DNA of 64,000 nucleotides from Aggregicoccus sp. 17bor-14. Lineage in GTDB: Bacteria > Myxococcota > Myxococcia > Myxococcales > Myxococcaceae. This document shows positions 25,765 through 34,476 of the stretch, piece by piece. Each line of letters begins with the position of its first letter. Within the stretch, counting starts at the first letter, position 1. A program made the position numbers and the translations under genes. Below the pieces are notes generated by a model. That model had not been told where the DNA came from, did no database searches, and saw only the letters and a program-made list of their open reading frames with translations. The stretch spans positions 248,001 through 312,000 of the forward strand of contig NZ_VJZZ01000005.1 of assembly GCF_009659535.1 (NCBI RefSeq), given 5' to 3'.

Positions 25765-27633
25765 CTAGCGCTCCAGAATCACGAACTCGACGCGGCGGTT
25801 CAGCTCGCGCCCAGTCGAGGTGAGGTTGGGGGCGATGGGGCGCGCGCCGCCGTAGCCGTTGACCTCGATGCGGCTCGCGTCGATGCCGGCGCGCACCAGG
25901 TAGTCCGCCACCGACTGGGCGCGGGTCTGGGACAGGCGCAGGTTGGTCAGCGCGTTGCCGCGGTTGTCCGTGTGGCCCTCGATGCGGATGCGCTTGATGT
26001 CGTTCTTCACGATCGCGCTCACCACCTGGTCCAGCAGCGGGTAGCTGTCCGCGAGCAGCGTGGCCTTGCCGGTGGCGAAGTGCACCTGCTGGAGGATCTG
26101 GATGCGGTTCTCCTTCACCACCACCAGGCTCTTGGCAGGCTCGGGGACGAGCTCGAAGGCGACCTTCAGCTCACCGCCCTCGGAGACCTGCACGTCGCGC
26201 GTCTGCGCGAGGAAGCCCTCGGCGGTGACGCTGACCGTGTACTGGCCTGCGGGGACCTCGAGCTTCGAGGGGCCGCGAGCGGCCGCCGGCAGCGACACCG
26301 AGTCCTCCTTCGGGCCCTTGAGCGTCACGGTCGCCGCCACCGGCTTGCCGCCCGCGCTGGCGCTGACCAGCAGCGCGGAGAGCTTCACCGCGGGCTTCAG
26401 CTGGAGCTCGAACTCCGCCGTCTGGCCGGCCACCAGCGTGAGCTGCTGCGAGAGCGGCTCGTAGCCCTCGTGCGAGACCTGCAGCGTGGCGAGCCCCGCG
26501 GGCAGGTCGTAGGTGAGGAAGCGGCCCGTCCCCGCGGCCGAGGCCACCGGCGGCAGGTCCTGCCCCTCCACCGTGACCAGCGCCCCGGCGAGCGGCTTGC
26601 CCGTCTGCGCATCCAGCACCCGGCCCGCGACGCGCGTGGGCTTGGGTGCCTCGGCAGGCGCGGCCGCGGCTGCACTGGCAGCCGCAGGCGCGGTGGCCGG
26701 AGCGGCGGCCCTGGGCGGCGGCGGCGTGAAGCCCACCACCTTCGTGCCCTCCGTGAAGCTCACGCCGAAGAGGATGCGGAAGTCGGGCGTGCCCGGCGCA
26801 CTCCCCGTGCCCAGCGAGCCGAGCCCCACCAGCTCGATGTTCTCCGCGAGCGCGTAGCGCGGGCCCGCGAGCACCTCGAAGATGCTCGGGCCGCCCTGCA
26901 GGAAGTGGCCGTAGCGCAGCGCCACCTCGCCGCGCAGCGCGCCCTCGGTGGTGGCGAGCCCGACGTTGGCCTGCAGCTGGTGGTGGATGGAGACGTCGCC
27001 GAGCGAGGCCGGCGGCCGCAGCGTCGCGCCGACCTCCGCCGAGGCGAGGAAGGCGGGAAGGCGCGGCAGGGAGAAGCGGCGGCTCGCGAGCAGGCGCGGC
27101 GAGAAGGTGAAGCCGCGCTCGCGCGCGTAGGCCCCTGCGTTGCCGAAGGGCAGCGCGCTCGCCGCCTGCAGCGCGAGGTCCAGCGGCGCGCCGTCCACGC
27201 TGCGCAGCAGCGCGAGGCGCGCGCTGAGGATGGGGCTGCCCAGGCCGCCGCTGGAGAGCCGCGGCAGGCCGAACTGCTGCAGGTTGTCTCCGTCCTGGTA
27301 CACGACGATGGGCAGCTGCAGCGCGAACTCCACGCGCTGGCCGAGCGAGTACTGCCGCAGCAGGTGCAGCGTGAGCCGCTCGCGCACCACCTCGCCCACG
27401 TCCTGCCCGTCCACGTGGAGCGTGAGCGGGCTGTATTCGTAGTGGGAGAGGATGGTCGAGCGGAAGGAGCCCGCGGGCATCAGCTCGCCGGCGCCCACCA
27501 CCAGCGAGCCGATGCCGGAGGGGTTGAGCTCGAGGCGCTCGAGGTCGAGGGTGTCCGTGGCCTGCTGCGCGCGCACCGGGGAGGCCGCGCACAGCACGCT
27601 CACGACGAGGAGGAGGAAGGTCTTCGAGCCCAC
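25765..27633 (-). CDS. OmpA-family outer-membrane protein with barrel and regulatory-like domains
   Basis: A 622-residue exported protein (GTG start; MGSKTFLLLVVSVLCAASPVRA signal). Residues about 25-300 look like an outer-membrane barrel (LTLHLLRQYSLGQRVEFALQLP, GALRGEVALRYGHFL). Then comes an Ala/Pro linker, then two PEGA/carboxypeptidase-regulatory-like sandwiches (VAGRVLDAQTGKPLAGALVTVEG and KLEVPAGQYTVSVTAEG). The last 120 residues form an OmpA peptidoglycan-binding domain (IEGHTDNRGNALTNLRLSQ, RVEFVILER). It should tether the outer membrane to the wall. It is divergent from the chaperone-usher-like operon, whose assembly could use such an anchor, but that link is inference. Confidence 0.8.
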   Translation of the reverse strand: MGSKTFLLLVVSVLCAASPVRAQQATDTLDLERLELNPSGIGSLVVGAGELMPAGSFRSTILSHYEYSPLTLHVDGQDVGEVVRERLTLHLLRQYSLGQRVEFALQLPIVVYQDGDNLQQFGLPRLSSGGLGSPILSARLALLRSVDGAPLDLALQAASALPFGNAGAYARERGFTFSPRLLASRRFSLPRLPAFLASAEVGATLRPPASLGDVSIHHQLQANVGLATTEGALRGEVALRYGHFLQGGPSIFEVLAGPRYALAENIELVGLGSLGTGSAPGTPDFRILFGVSFTEGTKVVGFTPPPPRAAAPATAPAAASAAAAAPAEAPKPTRVAGRVLDAQTGKPLAGALVTVEGQDLPPVASAAGTGRFLTYDLPAGLATLQVSHEGYEPLSQQLTLVAGQTAEFELQLKPAVKLSALLVSASAGGKPVAATVTLKGPKEDSVSLPAAARGPSKLEVPAGQYTVSVTAEGFLAQTRDVQVSEGGELKVAFELVPEPAKSLVVVKENRIQILQQVHFATGKATLLADSYPLLDQVVSAIVKNDIKRIRIEGHTDNRGNALTNLRLSQTRAQSVADYLVRAGIDASRIEVNGYGGARPIAPNLTSTGRELNRRVEFVILER

Positions 27634-27954
27634 GAGGGGGTTCTTACCCTGTTTCGGAGGCGGTCAAAGTTTCATGCCTGCCTGGTCTGCAAGCAGGCAT
27701 GAAACAGCTGCTACATGCGACAACATGTATCAAATGCCCCCGACCGTGCCTCTGTGGGCGCATCAGGGAGCAGGTGCTACATGCGCCTGAAAAATCGCAC
27801 GGGTCGGCGGTACCCCGATTTGACTTCGCCTCACTCGATGCAATTATGCGCCTTGCCTGGACGCTGACAGGCGGATCGCGGCGAGTGGGTCGGCATCGCG
27901 CGCGGAGCTCGGCGATAACAAGTTTCGATGTATCAAGTTGGAGTTTCCTCCCCC
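27634..27954. promoter_or_regulatory. Divergent regulatory region upstream of the chaperone-usher-like operon
   Basis: This gap is noticeably richer in A/T than its surroundings and contains no coding frame of its own. It holds a perfect 12-bp inverted repeat (27670-27704, listed separately). TGCTACATGCG occurs as a direct repeat at 27709-27719 and 27775-27785, 66 bp apart. ATGTATCAA occurs at 27725-27733 and again at 27928-27936, just before the first subunit start. Such paired elements suggest binding sites for a regulator of both divergent genes. No sigma-70 promoter could be fixed. Confidence 0.5.
27670..27704. promoter_or_regulatory. Perfect 12-bp inverted repeat, putative operator
   Basis: TTTCATGCCTGC (27670-27681) and GCAGGCATGAAA (27693-27704) are exact reverse complements with an 11-base spacer. 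It lies 36 bp upstream of the OmpA-family start and about 250 bp upstream of the subunit operon. The symmetry and AT-ends suggest a dimeric repressor or activator site. A terminator is less likely because both flanking genes point away. Confidence 0.55.
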
Positions 27955-28638
27955 ATGAAGAACAATCTGATTGCCGCGGTTCTGGTGTTTGGCTTTGCTT
28001 CCAGCGCGATGGCGGCCCCCGCCTCCTCGGACACCGGCAAGGTGACCATCAACGCGCACGTCTCGAGCAGCGTGTCGCTGAGCTTCGACAGCATGACCTC
28101 GGGCGTCACCGGCGGCCCCGCCAACGGCAAGCTGGACCACACGATCGACTTCAAGGACGTGGCGGCGACCACCGCGGCCACCTCGCTGAAGACCGAGGAC
28201 GTCGTGATGCGCCTGCGCTCCAACACCCCCTACGTCCTGCAGGCCGTCGCCTCGGTCACCAGCGATGGCGGCGCGAGCGGCGCCAATGCGCTCGGCCTCG
28301 ACGACATCGGCTTCGGCATCACCGACGTCGGCAACACCAGCGCCAACCTGGTGGACACCACGACGGACCACACCACGGACGCGACCACCTACAAGTACGA
28401 TCCGTCCAGTGCTGACGTCTCCACGGGCGAGGTGGCCTTCACCCACACCCTGCAGGACCTGCAGGCGGCGGCGGTCGACGTCGCGCAGGGTGGCCGCATC
28501 TCCAAGGGCGGCAACGTGAAGTCCGACAACAACTACATCACGGTCACCACCCGGTACTCGATCCTGCCCCAGTTCTTCGAGCCGACGACGAGCGACTTCG
28601 TCGCCGTGGTGAACTTCACCCTCGCCTCCAACCCGTAG
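27955..28638 (+). CDS. Exported pilin-like subunit, paralogue 1
   Basis: A 227-residue exported protein (signal MKNNLIAAVLVFGFASSAMAA). It shares with three neighbours an N-terminal strand (KVTINAHVSSSVSLSF), a central LDDIGFGI motif and a C-terminal pair (ILPQFFEPTTSDFVAVVNFTL). The protein is beta-rich and nearly cysteine-free, so it differs from disulfide-bearing spore-coat-U subunits though the layout is similar. It is the first gene of a four-gene operon that ends with a chaperone-like gene. Likely role: a secreted structural subunit. The start could also be the ATG at 27928, but the signal peptide begins at 27955. Confidence 0.75.
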   Translation: MKNNLIAAVLVFGFASSAMAAPASSDTGKVTINAHVSSSVSLSFDSMTSGVTGGPANGKLDHTIDFKDVAATTAATSLKTEDVVMRLRSNTPYVLQAVASVTSDGGASGANALGLDDIGFGITDVGNTSANLVDTTTDHTTDATTYKYDPSSADVSTGEVAFTHTLQDLQAAAVDVAQGGRISKGGNVKSDNNYITVTTRYSILPQFFEPTTSDFVAVVNFTLASNP

Positions 28639-28665
28639 TCGCAGTCCCCTCTCCCGGAACTCCCC

Positions 28666-29367
28666 ATGCCCAGGCTCTTCAGGCAGTACATCGCAGTCCT
28701 TCTGAGCAGCCTGGCGCTGGGGCTCCCGGGCCTCGCCGCGGCACAGTCGCAGGCCACTGACTCCGGCAGCGTGACACTCAACGCCCGCGTCTCGGGCTAC
28801 GTGGACATCGCTGCCGGCGGGCCTGCGAGCGTCACCACGGGCGGCACCGTCTCCGTCGTCAAGAACAAGGGCGACGTGCTCACGGGCATGACCATCGACT
28901 TCGGCGACGTCTCGCCGGTCAACACGAACCCGATGGTCAAGGCCACCGTGCCGCTGCGGCTGCGCTCGAACGTCGCGTACACGCTGTCGGTGAGCACCAC
29001 GGGCTTCAGCAACGTGGACCCGCTGGCCATCCAGCCCACGGACGTCGGCTTCGGCGTGGACAACGTGCGGCGCACGGACTCGGGCGTGAATGCCGGCACG
29101 GACACCATCGTCGCCGCCGTCAAGGGCGACCCCTCGTTGGACCCGGACGCGAACACCGGCACGCCCCGCTGGGACTTCGTGACCGCCAAGTCGCTGTCCA
29201 ACTACACGACCTCGAAGGCCGTGATGACCGGCCCGCGCATCATGCAGGTGGTGCCGGCCGCGAACGTGGGCGGCCTGTTGGTGGACACCTACTTCGCGAT
29301 CAAGCCACAATTCTTCACGCCTGGCTCCTTCACCACCACCGTCACGTACACCATCACCACGCCCTGA
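28666..29367 (+). CDS. Exported pilin-like subunit, paralogue 2
   Basis: A 233-residue exported protein, paralogous to its neighbours: VTLNARVSGYVDI near the mature start, PTDVGFGVDNV in the middle and FAIKPQFFTPGSFTTTVTYTI at the end. A signal peptide (RLFRQYIAVLLSSLALGLPGLAAAQ) precedes it. The region between the first strand and the DVGFG motif includes TIDFGDVSPVNTNPMVKATVP, which is also recognisable in paralogue 3. It begins 27 nt after paralogue 1, so both lie on one message. Confidence 0.75.
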   Translation: MPRLFRQYIAVLLSSLALGLPGLAAAQSQATDSGSVTLNARVSGYVDIAAGGPASVTTGGTVSVVKNKGDVLTGMTIDFGDVSPVNTNPMVKATVPLRLRSNVAYTLSVSTTGFSNVDPLAIQPTDVGFGVDNVRRTDSGVNAGTDTIVAAVKGDPSLDPDANTGTPRWDFVTAKSLSNYTTSKAVMTGPRIMQVVPAANVGGLLVDTYFAIKPQFFTPGSFTTTVTYTITTP

Positions 29368-29383
29368 GCGGGCGGAGTCCCGT

Positions 29384-30079
29384 ATGGCAGCGCCCTCCCG
29401 CAGCTCCCGGACTGGCGCGCTCGCATGCGGCGTGTTCCTGGTGCTCTGCGCGGCCGGGGCTTTGGCTGCGCCCTCGAGGGACTACGACATCGGCAGCGCG
29501 GGCCAGCCCACCATCACGGGCAGCCTCGGCGGGCGGGTCGTGGTCGGCGATCCCAGCCTCCTTGCGGACCTGAGCGTCACGGTGGACCTGGGTGAGCTCT
29601 CCCCGGTCAACCGCAACAGCATCATCAAGGTCGTGGTCCCCATCGCCATCCGCAGCGACGCCGCGTACCAGCTCGAAGTCGATGTGTCTTCGGGAGGTAC
29701 CGGCACCACCCTGGACTCGCCGCAGCTGAGCGACGTGGGCTTCGGCATCCAGAACCTGCAGCAGATGGGGCGCGCCAAGAAGTGCGCGCTCGCCAGCCAC
29801 CGCATCATGGCGCCCTTCGCCAATGATCCTGCGTTCACGGTGAGCTCGGGTGCTGGGCGGGCCAGCTTCCCCTCCTCGCTTGCCACCGTGGGCACCACCG
29901 CGGTCATCATGCAGGGGCCGCAGCTGAGCACGGGCAACATCAACCCCCGCACCACGGACAACGGCTGGCGCTTCGACGCCGTCTTCGCCCTCGTCCCCCA
30001 GTTCTTCGCTCCGGGCACCTCCACGGTGACCCTCACCTTCCGCATCTCGGCGTCGGGCACCAACTGGCCCTGCCTCTGA
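29384..30079 (+). CDS. Exported pilin-like subunit, paralogue 3
   Basis: A 231-residue exported protein (signal about 1-29). It keeps VDLGELSPVNRNSIIKVVVPIAI, SDVGFGIQNL and ALVPQFFAPGTSTVTLTFRI, and it is most like paralogue 2. It has the odd cysteine CAL and a C-terminal WPC, not shared by the others, so it may be a tip or adaptor subunit. It starts 16 nt after paralogue 2. Confidence 0.7.
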   Translation: MAAPSRSSRTGALACGVFLVLCAAGALAAPSRDYDIGSAGQPTITGSLGGRVVVGDPSLLADLSVTVDLGELSPVNRNSIIKVVVPIAIRSDAAYQLEVDVSSGGTGTTLDSPQLSDVGFGIQNLQQMGRAKKCALASHRIMAPFANDPAFTVSSGAGRASFPSSLATVGTTAVIMQGPQLSTGNINPRTTDNGWRFDAVFALVPQFFAPGTSTVTLTFRISASGTNWPCL

Positions 30080-30095
30080 GCCGCAGCTTCCCTTC

Positions 30096-30968
30096 ATGAC
30101 CCGCCCCGCCCTCTCGCTCCTCGCCCTCCTGTTCACTGTCCCCGCGCTCGCCCAGGCGCCGGCCCCCGCCCCTGCGGAGACCGCGGCGCCCCGCCCCAAC
30201 GAGCTCGCCCTCGCGCCCTCGCGCTTCGAGCTGCCCATCGCCCCGGGCGACGAGCAGACGGTGGTGGTGAACGTCATCTCGTCGGGCAGCGGCACCACGC
30301 CCCTGCGCCTGCGCGCGTCGCTCGGCGACTGGGCGCTCAGCGCCACGGGAGACATGAGCTTCGACAAGCCGGGCACCACGCCGCGCTCCGCGACGCCCTG
30401 GATGCTCTACAGCCCCGCGGAGCTCTCGGTGGCCCCCGGCCAGACGCACCCGGTGCGCGTGACCATCTCGGTGCCCAAGGACGCGGCGCCCGGCGACTAC
30501 ACCGCGGTGCTCTTCGTGGAGGAGCGCCCCGCGGACTTGAAGCAGCGCACCAACACCAAGCAGCTGATGTTCCACTTCCGGCTCGCCGCCATCTTCTACG
30601 TGATGGTGCCGCCCTTCACGCTGAAGGGCAGCCTCACGGGGCTGCGCGCCGAGGCCACCGCGCGCGGGCTCGAGGTCACCCCCTCTCTCAAGAACGAGGG
30701 CAACACCCACCTGCGTCCCGTGCAGTCCTTCCAGGTCGTGGACGGCAGCGGCAAGGTGGTGCTCGAGCAGGAGCCCACGGAGGCCTTCCCGGTGCTCGCG
30801 GGCACCACCACCTCCCAGGCGCTGCGCTCGCAGCTGCCCGCCCCTGGCGAGTACTCGCTGCGCTACCGCGTGGACTTCAAGGACGGCGGCAAGGTGGTGG
30901 AGGGCCGCACCAAGCTGGTGGTGCCGGCAGCCGCCCCTCCGGCGCCCGCGAAGAAGACGAAGCGCTGA
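30096..30968 (+). CDS. PapD-like periplasmic chaperone
   Basis: A 290-residue exported protein with an early strand LALAPSRFELPIAPGDEQTVVVNV, then repeated sandwiches (VRVTISVPKDAAPGDYTAVLFVEERP, LRYRVDFKDGGKVVEGRTKL). The layout (N-terminal proline-rich mature end, two Ig-like domains, basic C-tail) fits a periplasmic pilus-assembly chaperone, possibly of the alternate (CfaA/CooB-like) type. It follows three subunit genes by 16 nt and converges on the usher-like gene, with only nine bases between stops. Direct homology to a named chaperone is inference. Confidence 0.6.
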   Translation: MTRPALSLLALLFTVPALAQAPAPAPAETAAPRPNELALAPSRFELPIAPGDEQTVVVNVISSGSGTTPLRLRASLGDWALSATGDMSFDKPGTTPRSATPWMLYSPAELSVAPGQTHPVRVTISVPKDAAPGDYTAVLFVEERPADLKQRTNTKQLMFHFRLAAIFYVMVPPFTLKGSLTGLRAEATARGLEVTPSLKNEGNTHLRPVQSFQVVDGSGKVVLEQEPTEAFPVLAGTTTSQALRSQLPAPGEYSLRYRVDFKDGGKVVEGRTKLVVPAAAPPAPAKKTKR

Positions 30969-30977
30969 GCGGCGCCG

Positions 30978-33557
30978 TCAGAACTCCTTCACCTCGACCT
31001 CGACCGGCTTCGCGCGCACCGGCAGCAGCACTCCGCCCGTCTCCTGCGCGGGAACGATGGAGACCTGGAGCGCGCCAGCGGCCGCTTCCATTCCCTCGGG
31101 CAGGGTCTTCTGGTCGATGAGCACGGTGTGCTGCCCCTGCGGCAGATCGCCGAGCACGAAGTCGCCGTCCGGGCCGGTGAGGGTGTCACGGTTTCCGGCC
31201 ACCACGCGCACCTCACCAAGCGGCTGCTCGCCCTCGTCGACCTGGCCGTTGCCGTTCGCATCTAGCCAGACCAGCCCGGCGGCGCGCCCTGTGCGGATGA
31301 GGCGGAAGTCGACCACCGCGTCGCGGTCCGCGCGCAGCTGCACCTTCTGGTCTGCGCCGCTCAGCAGCGAGAGGTCCGCGCGCACGGTGAGCAGGTTGAG
31401 GTAGACCTTGTGCTCGCCCGCCAGCACGTTGCCGAGCCGGTAGACCCCGTTCTCGTCGGTGCGCGCCGTGTTGTACCCGTCCACGAGCACCTCGACGTTC
31501 CTGAGCGCCCGGTCCACGAGCGGGTCGAAGCGCCCGTCCAGGTTCACGTCCTGGTACACGCGTCCGGAGAAGCCTCCCACGCTGCTCAGCGTCTCCAGGC
31601 TGCGCTGCGCGGCGCTGCGTGCCGCGGGCGCCTCGAAGAGGGGCCCGGAGAGCTCCAGGAAGGCCTGCCCCGAGCGCTGGCTCTGGCTGTAGGTGAGCTG
31701 CAGGCGCTGGTTGCCGGGCAGGAGGGCCGAGAGCCCCACCCGCGCGAAGCTGGTGTACTCGCCGCGCTGGCGGCTGTAGCCCACGCCCGTCGTCACCCCC
31801 ACCCGGTCGGTGAAGAAGTTCGAGGTGAGCCAGTCCAGGCCGCCGCTCATCGAAGCGCCCGTCGAGAAGGTCTGGTACGCGCGAACGCTCGCGGTGGTGA
31901 AGGCGCGGGTGGCCCCCAGCGTGACGCTGCTCGAGGCGGGAGTGCCCGCGGTGCGCGTGCGCGAGAGGTTCGAGAACAGCTCGGTGCGCCCGAAGGTCTG
32001 GGAGACGTTCACGAGCGTGAACTCGCGCGTGCCCGTCTCGGCCTGGCGCCCGGTGCTGTGGCTCACCAGCAGCGAGGGCCACGAGGGCGAGCGGAAGAAG
32101 GTGAGCGTGCCGGTGACGTCGTGGTCGGTGCTCCCGCTCGGCAGGTCCAGCCGCTCCGCGTAGCGGCCGCTCGTCGAGAGCGAGACCCACCGGTGCACGC
32201 GCCAGCTCACGCCTCCGGAGTACTGGTTCAGCGGGCGCAGGAAGCCCGCCAGCTGGGGGCTGAGCACGTTCTCACCGATGTGACTGAAGCCCGCGTTGAG
32301 CGTGAGGGACTCCACCGGCGTGAGCGTCTCGGAGGCGTCCAGCATCAGCCCGGTGCCGCGCACGTCGCGGCCGTCCAGCTGCTGGCCCTGGAAGGAGCCC
32401 ATTCCGAGGTCGAAGCGGAACTGGTGCAGGTTGGTGCCGTACTGCACGCCGCTGGTGAGCACGCTGCCCTGGCGCTGGGGACCCCCGAAGTAGAGGCCGC
32501 CGAAAGAGCTGCTCAGCCGTCGACCCTCCGGTGACGGAGCGCGGCCCAACGTGAAGTAGCCGCCGACCACCGAGGTGTCGAAGTGCTGGGCCAGCGAGGG
32601 CGGCACCTCCGGCGGCAGCGCAGGCCGCGCATCCGAGCGAGTACGCCCGGCAAAGGTGGTGAGCTCCAGCGCTCCCAGCGGCTGACGCCACCATCCACCG
32701 CGCATCGCGGAGGTGAGGAAGGCGAGGTCTCCGCCCGTGCTCAGGTCACCGAACATCAAACGCTGCCCACCCGGGCGCTCGTAGGAGAGCAGCCCGGACC
32801 GGAACTCGAAGAGGCGACCTCCGGTGTCCGTGCCCGCGAAGTTGCTGTTGAGGTCCAGCCGCCCGTCGGCCGCGCGGCCCGATGCGGCCGCGTTGAGGCT
32901 GTGCGTGTACGAGCTGCCGCTGGAGCTGGCCGTGTAGCCGTACTTCGCCGAGTACAGCTCGGCGGGCCCGCGCCGCGAGCCCTCGCGCACCACCAATTGC
33001 GGAAGTCCGCGGTCCACGCGCACGGTGCCCTGCACGTCGTCCACGACCAGCTGCGCGTCGAGCAGCGCGCTGACCAGCTCGGTGGGGAGCATGAGGCCCG
33101 TGGGGTCCGCGGGGAACACCACCTCCGCCACGTTGCCCGCTACGAGCGTGGGGACGCCGTTCTCACTCACCTGCCCCGTCGCCGCGTTGAGCTGGGCGCG
33201 CACGCCCGTGGCGCGCAGCACCTCCACGGTGCGCGTGCTCGCGTCCACGCGCACGGTGTCACCCAACGCGCGCGCGACCACCACCACCGGCAGGAACAGC
33301 CGCCCGCCGCGCAGCTCCGCAGCGCTGTACGCCCCCGTGAGCAGCCGCCCGTCCACGGTGAGGGTGGTGGGCGTCCTCGCCCCGGCCGCCTCTTCGGGCG
33401 CAGCCGTCTGCGCGCGCGCGAGTGGCGCGGCGAGCAGGGCGGCGGCGAGGCTGAGGGTGGCTCGAGTGCGGATGGGAGTGACCCCGGTGAGGCGGAGGCT
33501 CGCTCCGATTCGCCCTGGCGGAAGGGGGGTGCCAGGACGGTGGAAGTTTACGGGCAT
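30978..33557 (-). CDS. Usher-like outer-membrane barrel with SdrD-like C-terminal domains
   Basis: An exported protein of about 859 residues. The N-terminal region (about 60-180) resembles a copper-amine-oxidase N-terminal-like domain (LLTGAYSAAELRGGRLFLPV, TRTVEVLRATGVRA). The middle (about 200-650) is a long series of barrel strands (RPGGQRLMFGDLSTGGD, FFTDRVGVTTGVGYSRQRG, RLQLTYSQSQRSGQAF). The end has two sandwich domains with Ca-binding-like motifs, VYQDVNLDGRFDPLVD and WLDANGNGQVDEGEQP, as in SdrD and CooC_C usher ends. Only one start, the ATG at 33557, gives a signal peptide (ATLSLAAALLAAPLARAQ), with a long n-region. It lies between chaperone and subunit genes. Confidence 0.6.
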   Translation of the reverse strand: MPVNFHRPGTPLPPGRIGASLRLTGVTPIRTRATLSLAAALLAAPLARAQTAAPEEAAGARTPTTLTVDGRLLTGAYSAAELRGGRLFLPVVVVARALGDTVRVDASTRTVEVLRATGVRAQLNAATGQVSENGVPTLVAGNVAEVVFPADPTGLMLPTELVSALLDAQLVVDDVQGTVRVDRGLPQLVVREGSRRGPAELYSAKYGYTASSSGSSYTHSLNAAASGRAADGRLDLNSNFAGTDTGGRLFEFRSGLLSYERPGGQRLMFGDLSTGGDLAFLTSAMRGGWWRQPLGALELTTFAGRTRSDARPALPPEVPPSLAQHFDTSVVGGYFTLGRAPSPEGRRLSSSFGGLYFGGPQRQGSVLTSGVQYGTNLHQFRFDLGMGSFQGQQLDGRDVRGTGLMLDASETLTPVESLTLNAGFSHIGENVLSPQLAGFLRPLNQYSGGVSWRVHRWVSLSTSGRYAERLDLPSGSTDHDVTGTLTFFRSPSWPSLLVSHSTGRQAETGTREFTLVNVSQTFGRTELFSNLSRTRTAGTPASSSVTLGATRAFTTASVRAYQTFSTGASMSGGLDWLTSNFFTDRVGVTTGVGYSRQRGEYTSFARVGLSALLPGNQRLQLTYSQSQRSGQAFLELSGPLFEAPAARSAAQRSLETLSSVGGFSGRVYQDVNLDGRFDPLVDRALRNVEVLVDGYNTARTDENGVYRLGNVLAGEHKVYLNLLTVRADLSLLSGADQKVQLRADRDAVVDFRLIRTGRAAGLVWLDANGNGQVDEGEQPLGEVRVVAGNRDTLTGPDGDFVLGDLPQGQHTVLIDQKTLPEGMEAAAGALQVSIVPAQETGGVLLPVRAKPVEVEVKEF

Positions 33558-33754
33558 GGGAGTGGAAGACCAATTCCCAGCCACCCCTTCTCCCCTGCCT
33601 GTTTGTCTGCCCTCCAGGAGAGCCCGGGACACTTCTACGACCCGGGGACAGGCCCGGGCCTGGCACACGAAAGGCCGAGTGTTTTCCAGAGGCTGCAGCG
33701 CGGGCACGGTGGTTGCTCTGCCCACCCCCGCGCACTCCGCTGGAGGTAGCCCCG

Positions 33755-34423
33755 ATGCTCCGCCCGATGACCGCCGCTCTCCTCCTGCTGAGCCTGAGCG
33801 CTGCGGCCCAGGATCGCGGCACGGTGCGCATCGTCGGCCACGTCTCCGAGGTGGCCTCGCTGCGCTTCCAGTCCAGCACCCTCGCAGGCGAGGGCGTCAC
33901 GGGGCAGAACGCGGGCAACTCGCTCAACTACACGCTGAACCTCGGCGACCTGCGCGAGGCCGAGGGCCGTCCCAACGGCGTCCACGGTGGCGTGGTGACG
34001 CTCGCGCTGCGCACCAACACCGCCTACGTGCTCACCGCCACGGTGCAGGGCTCGGGCTTTCGCGCGGGCCCGGGGGAGATCGGCCTCGGGGACATCGGCT
34101 TCGGCGTGCCCAGCGCCGCCATCACCCCTTCGGGAGACCACGCCCGCGCGGACGGCACCCAGGTGGTGAACGCGGCCAAGTTCGACAGCGACCCGCTCAC
34201 GGCCTCCACCGCCGGCGGCCGGCCGCACTACGCGGCGACGCTCGCGGACCTCGCGCACGGCCCCACTCCGCTGCTGCAGGGCGAGCGCATCTCCTACGGC
34301 GGCACCGTGAACGCGCCGAACAACGCGCTGCTCGTCTCCACGAACTACGCGGTGCACCCGCAGATGTTCCGCCGCAACGACCGCTTCGAGGCCACGGTCA
34401 CCTACACGCTGACCACCCCGTAG
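33755..34423 (+). CDS. Exported pilin-like subunit, paralogue 4
   Basis: A 222-residue exported protein (MLRPMTAALLLLSLSAAAQ signal; GGAGG before the ATG). It carries the same hallmarks as the operon subunits: VRIVGHVSEVASLRF, LGDIGFGVPSA and YAVHPQMFRRNDRFEATVTYTL. It lies divergent from the usher-like gene, across a 197-nt gap that must hold both promoters. A separate gene could let it be made at a different level, for example as a base or tip subunit. That is inference. Confidence 0.7.
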   Translation: MLRPMTAALLLLSLSAAAQDRGTVRIVGHVSEVASLRFQSSTLAGEGVTGQNAGNSLNYTLNLGDLREAEGRPNGVHGGVVTLALRTNTAYVLTATVQGSGFRAGPGEIGLGDIGFGVPSAAITPSGDHARADGTQVVNAAKFDSDPLTASTAGGRPHYAATLADLAHGPTPLLQGERISYGGTVNAPNNALLVSTNYAVHPQMFRRNDRFEATVTYTLTTP

Positions 34424-34430
34424 CCGCAAG

Positions 34431-34462
34431 GGTGCGCGCCTCCGCGGTCGGAGGCGCGCACC
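34431..34462. terminator. Strong 14-bp hairpin between convergent genes
   Basis: GGTGCGCGCCTCCG (34431-34444) pairs perfectly with CGGAGGCGCGCACC (34449-34462) around a four-base loop. It lies between the end of subunit 4 and the end of the Ig-like lipoprotein gene, and it is the most convincing hairpin terminator of this half of the window. Confidence 0.7.
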
Positions 34463-34476
34463 GCCCCGCCCGGGAG

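Noticed and set aside
24265-27702. Plus-strand frame of 1145 codons across the M16 and OmpA genes
   Set aside because: Antisense to three clear genes, no motifs, and no ribosome site; typical GC-rich shadow.
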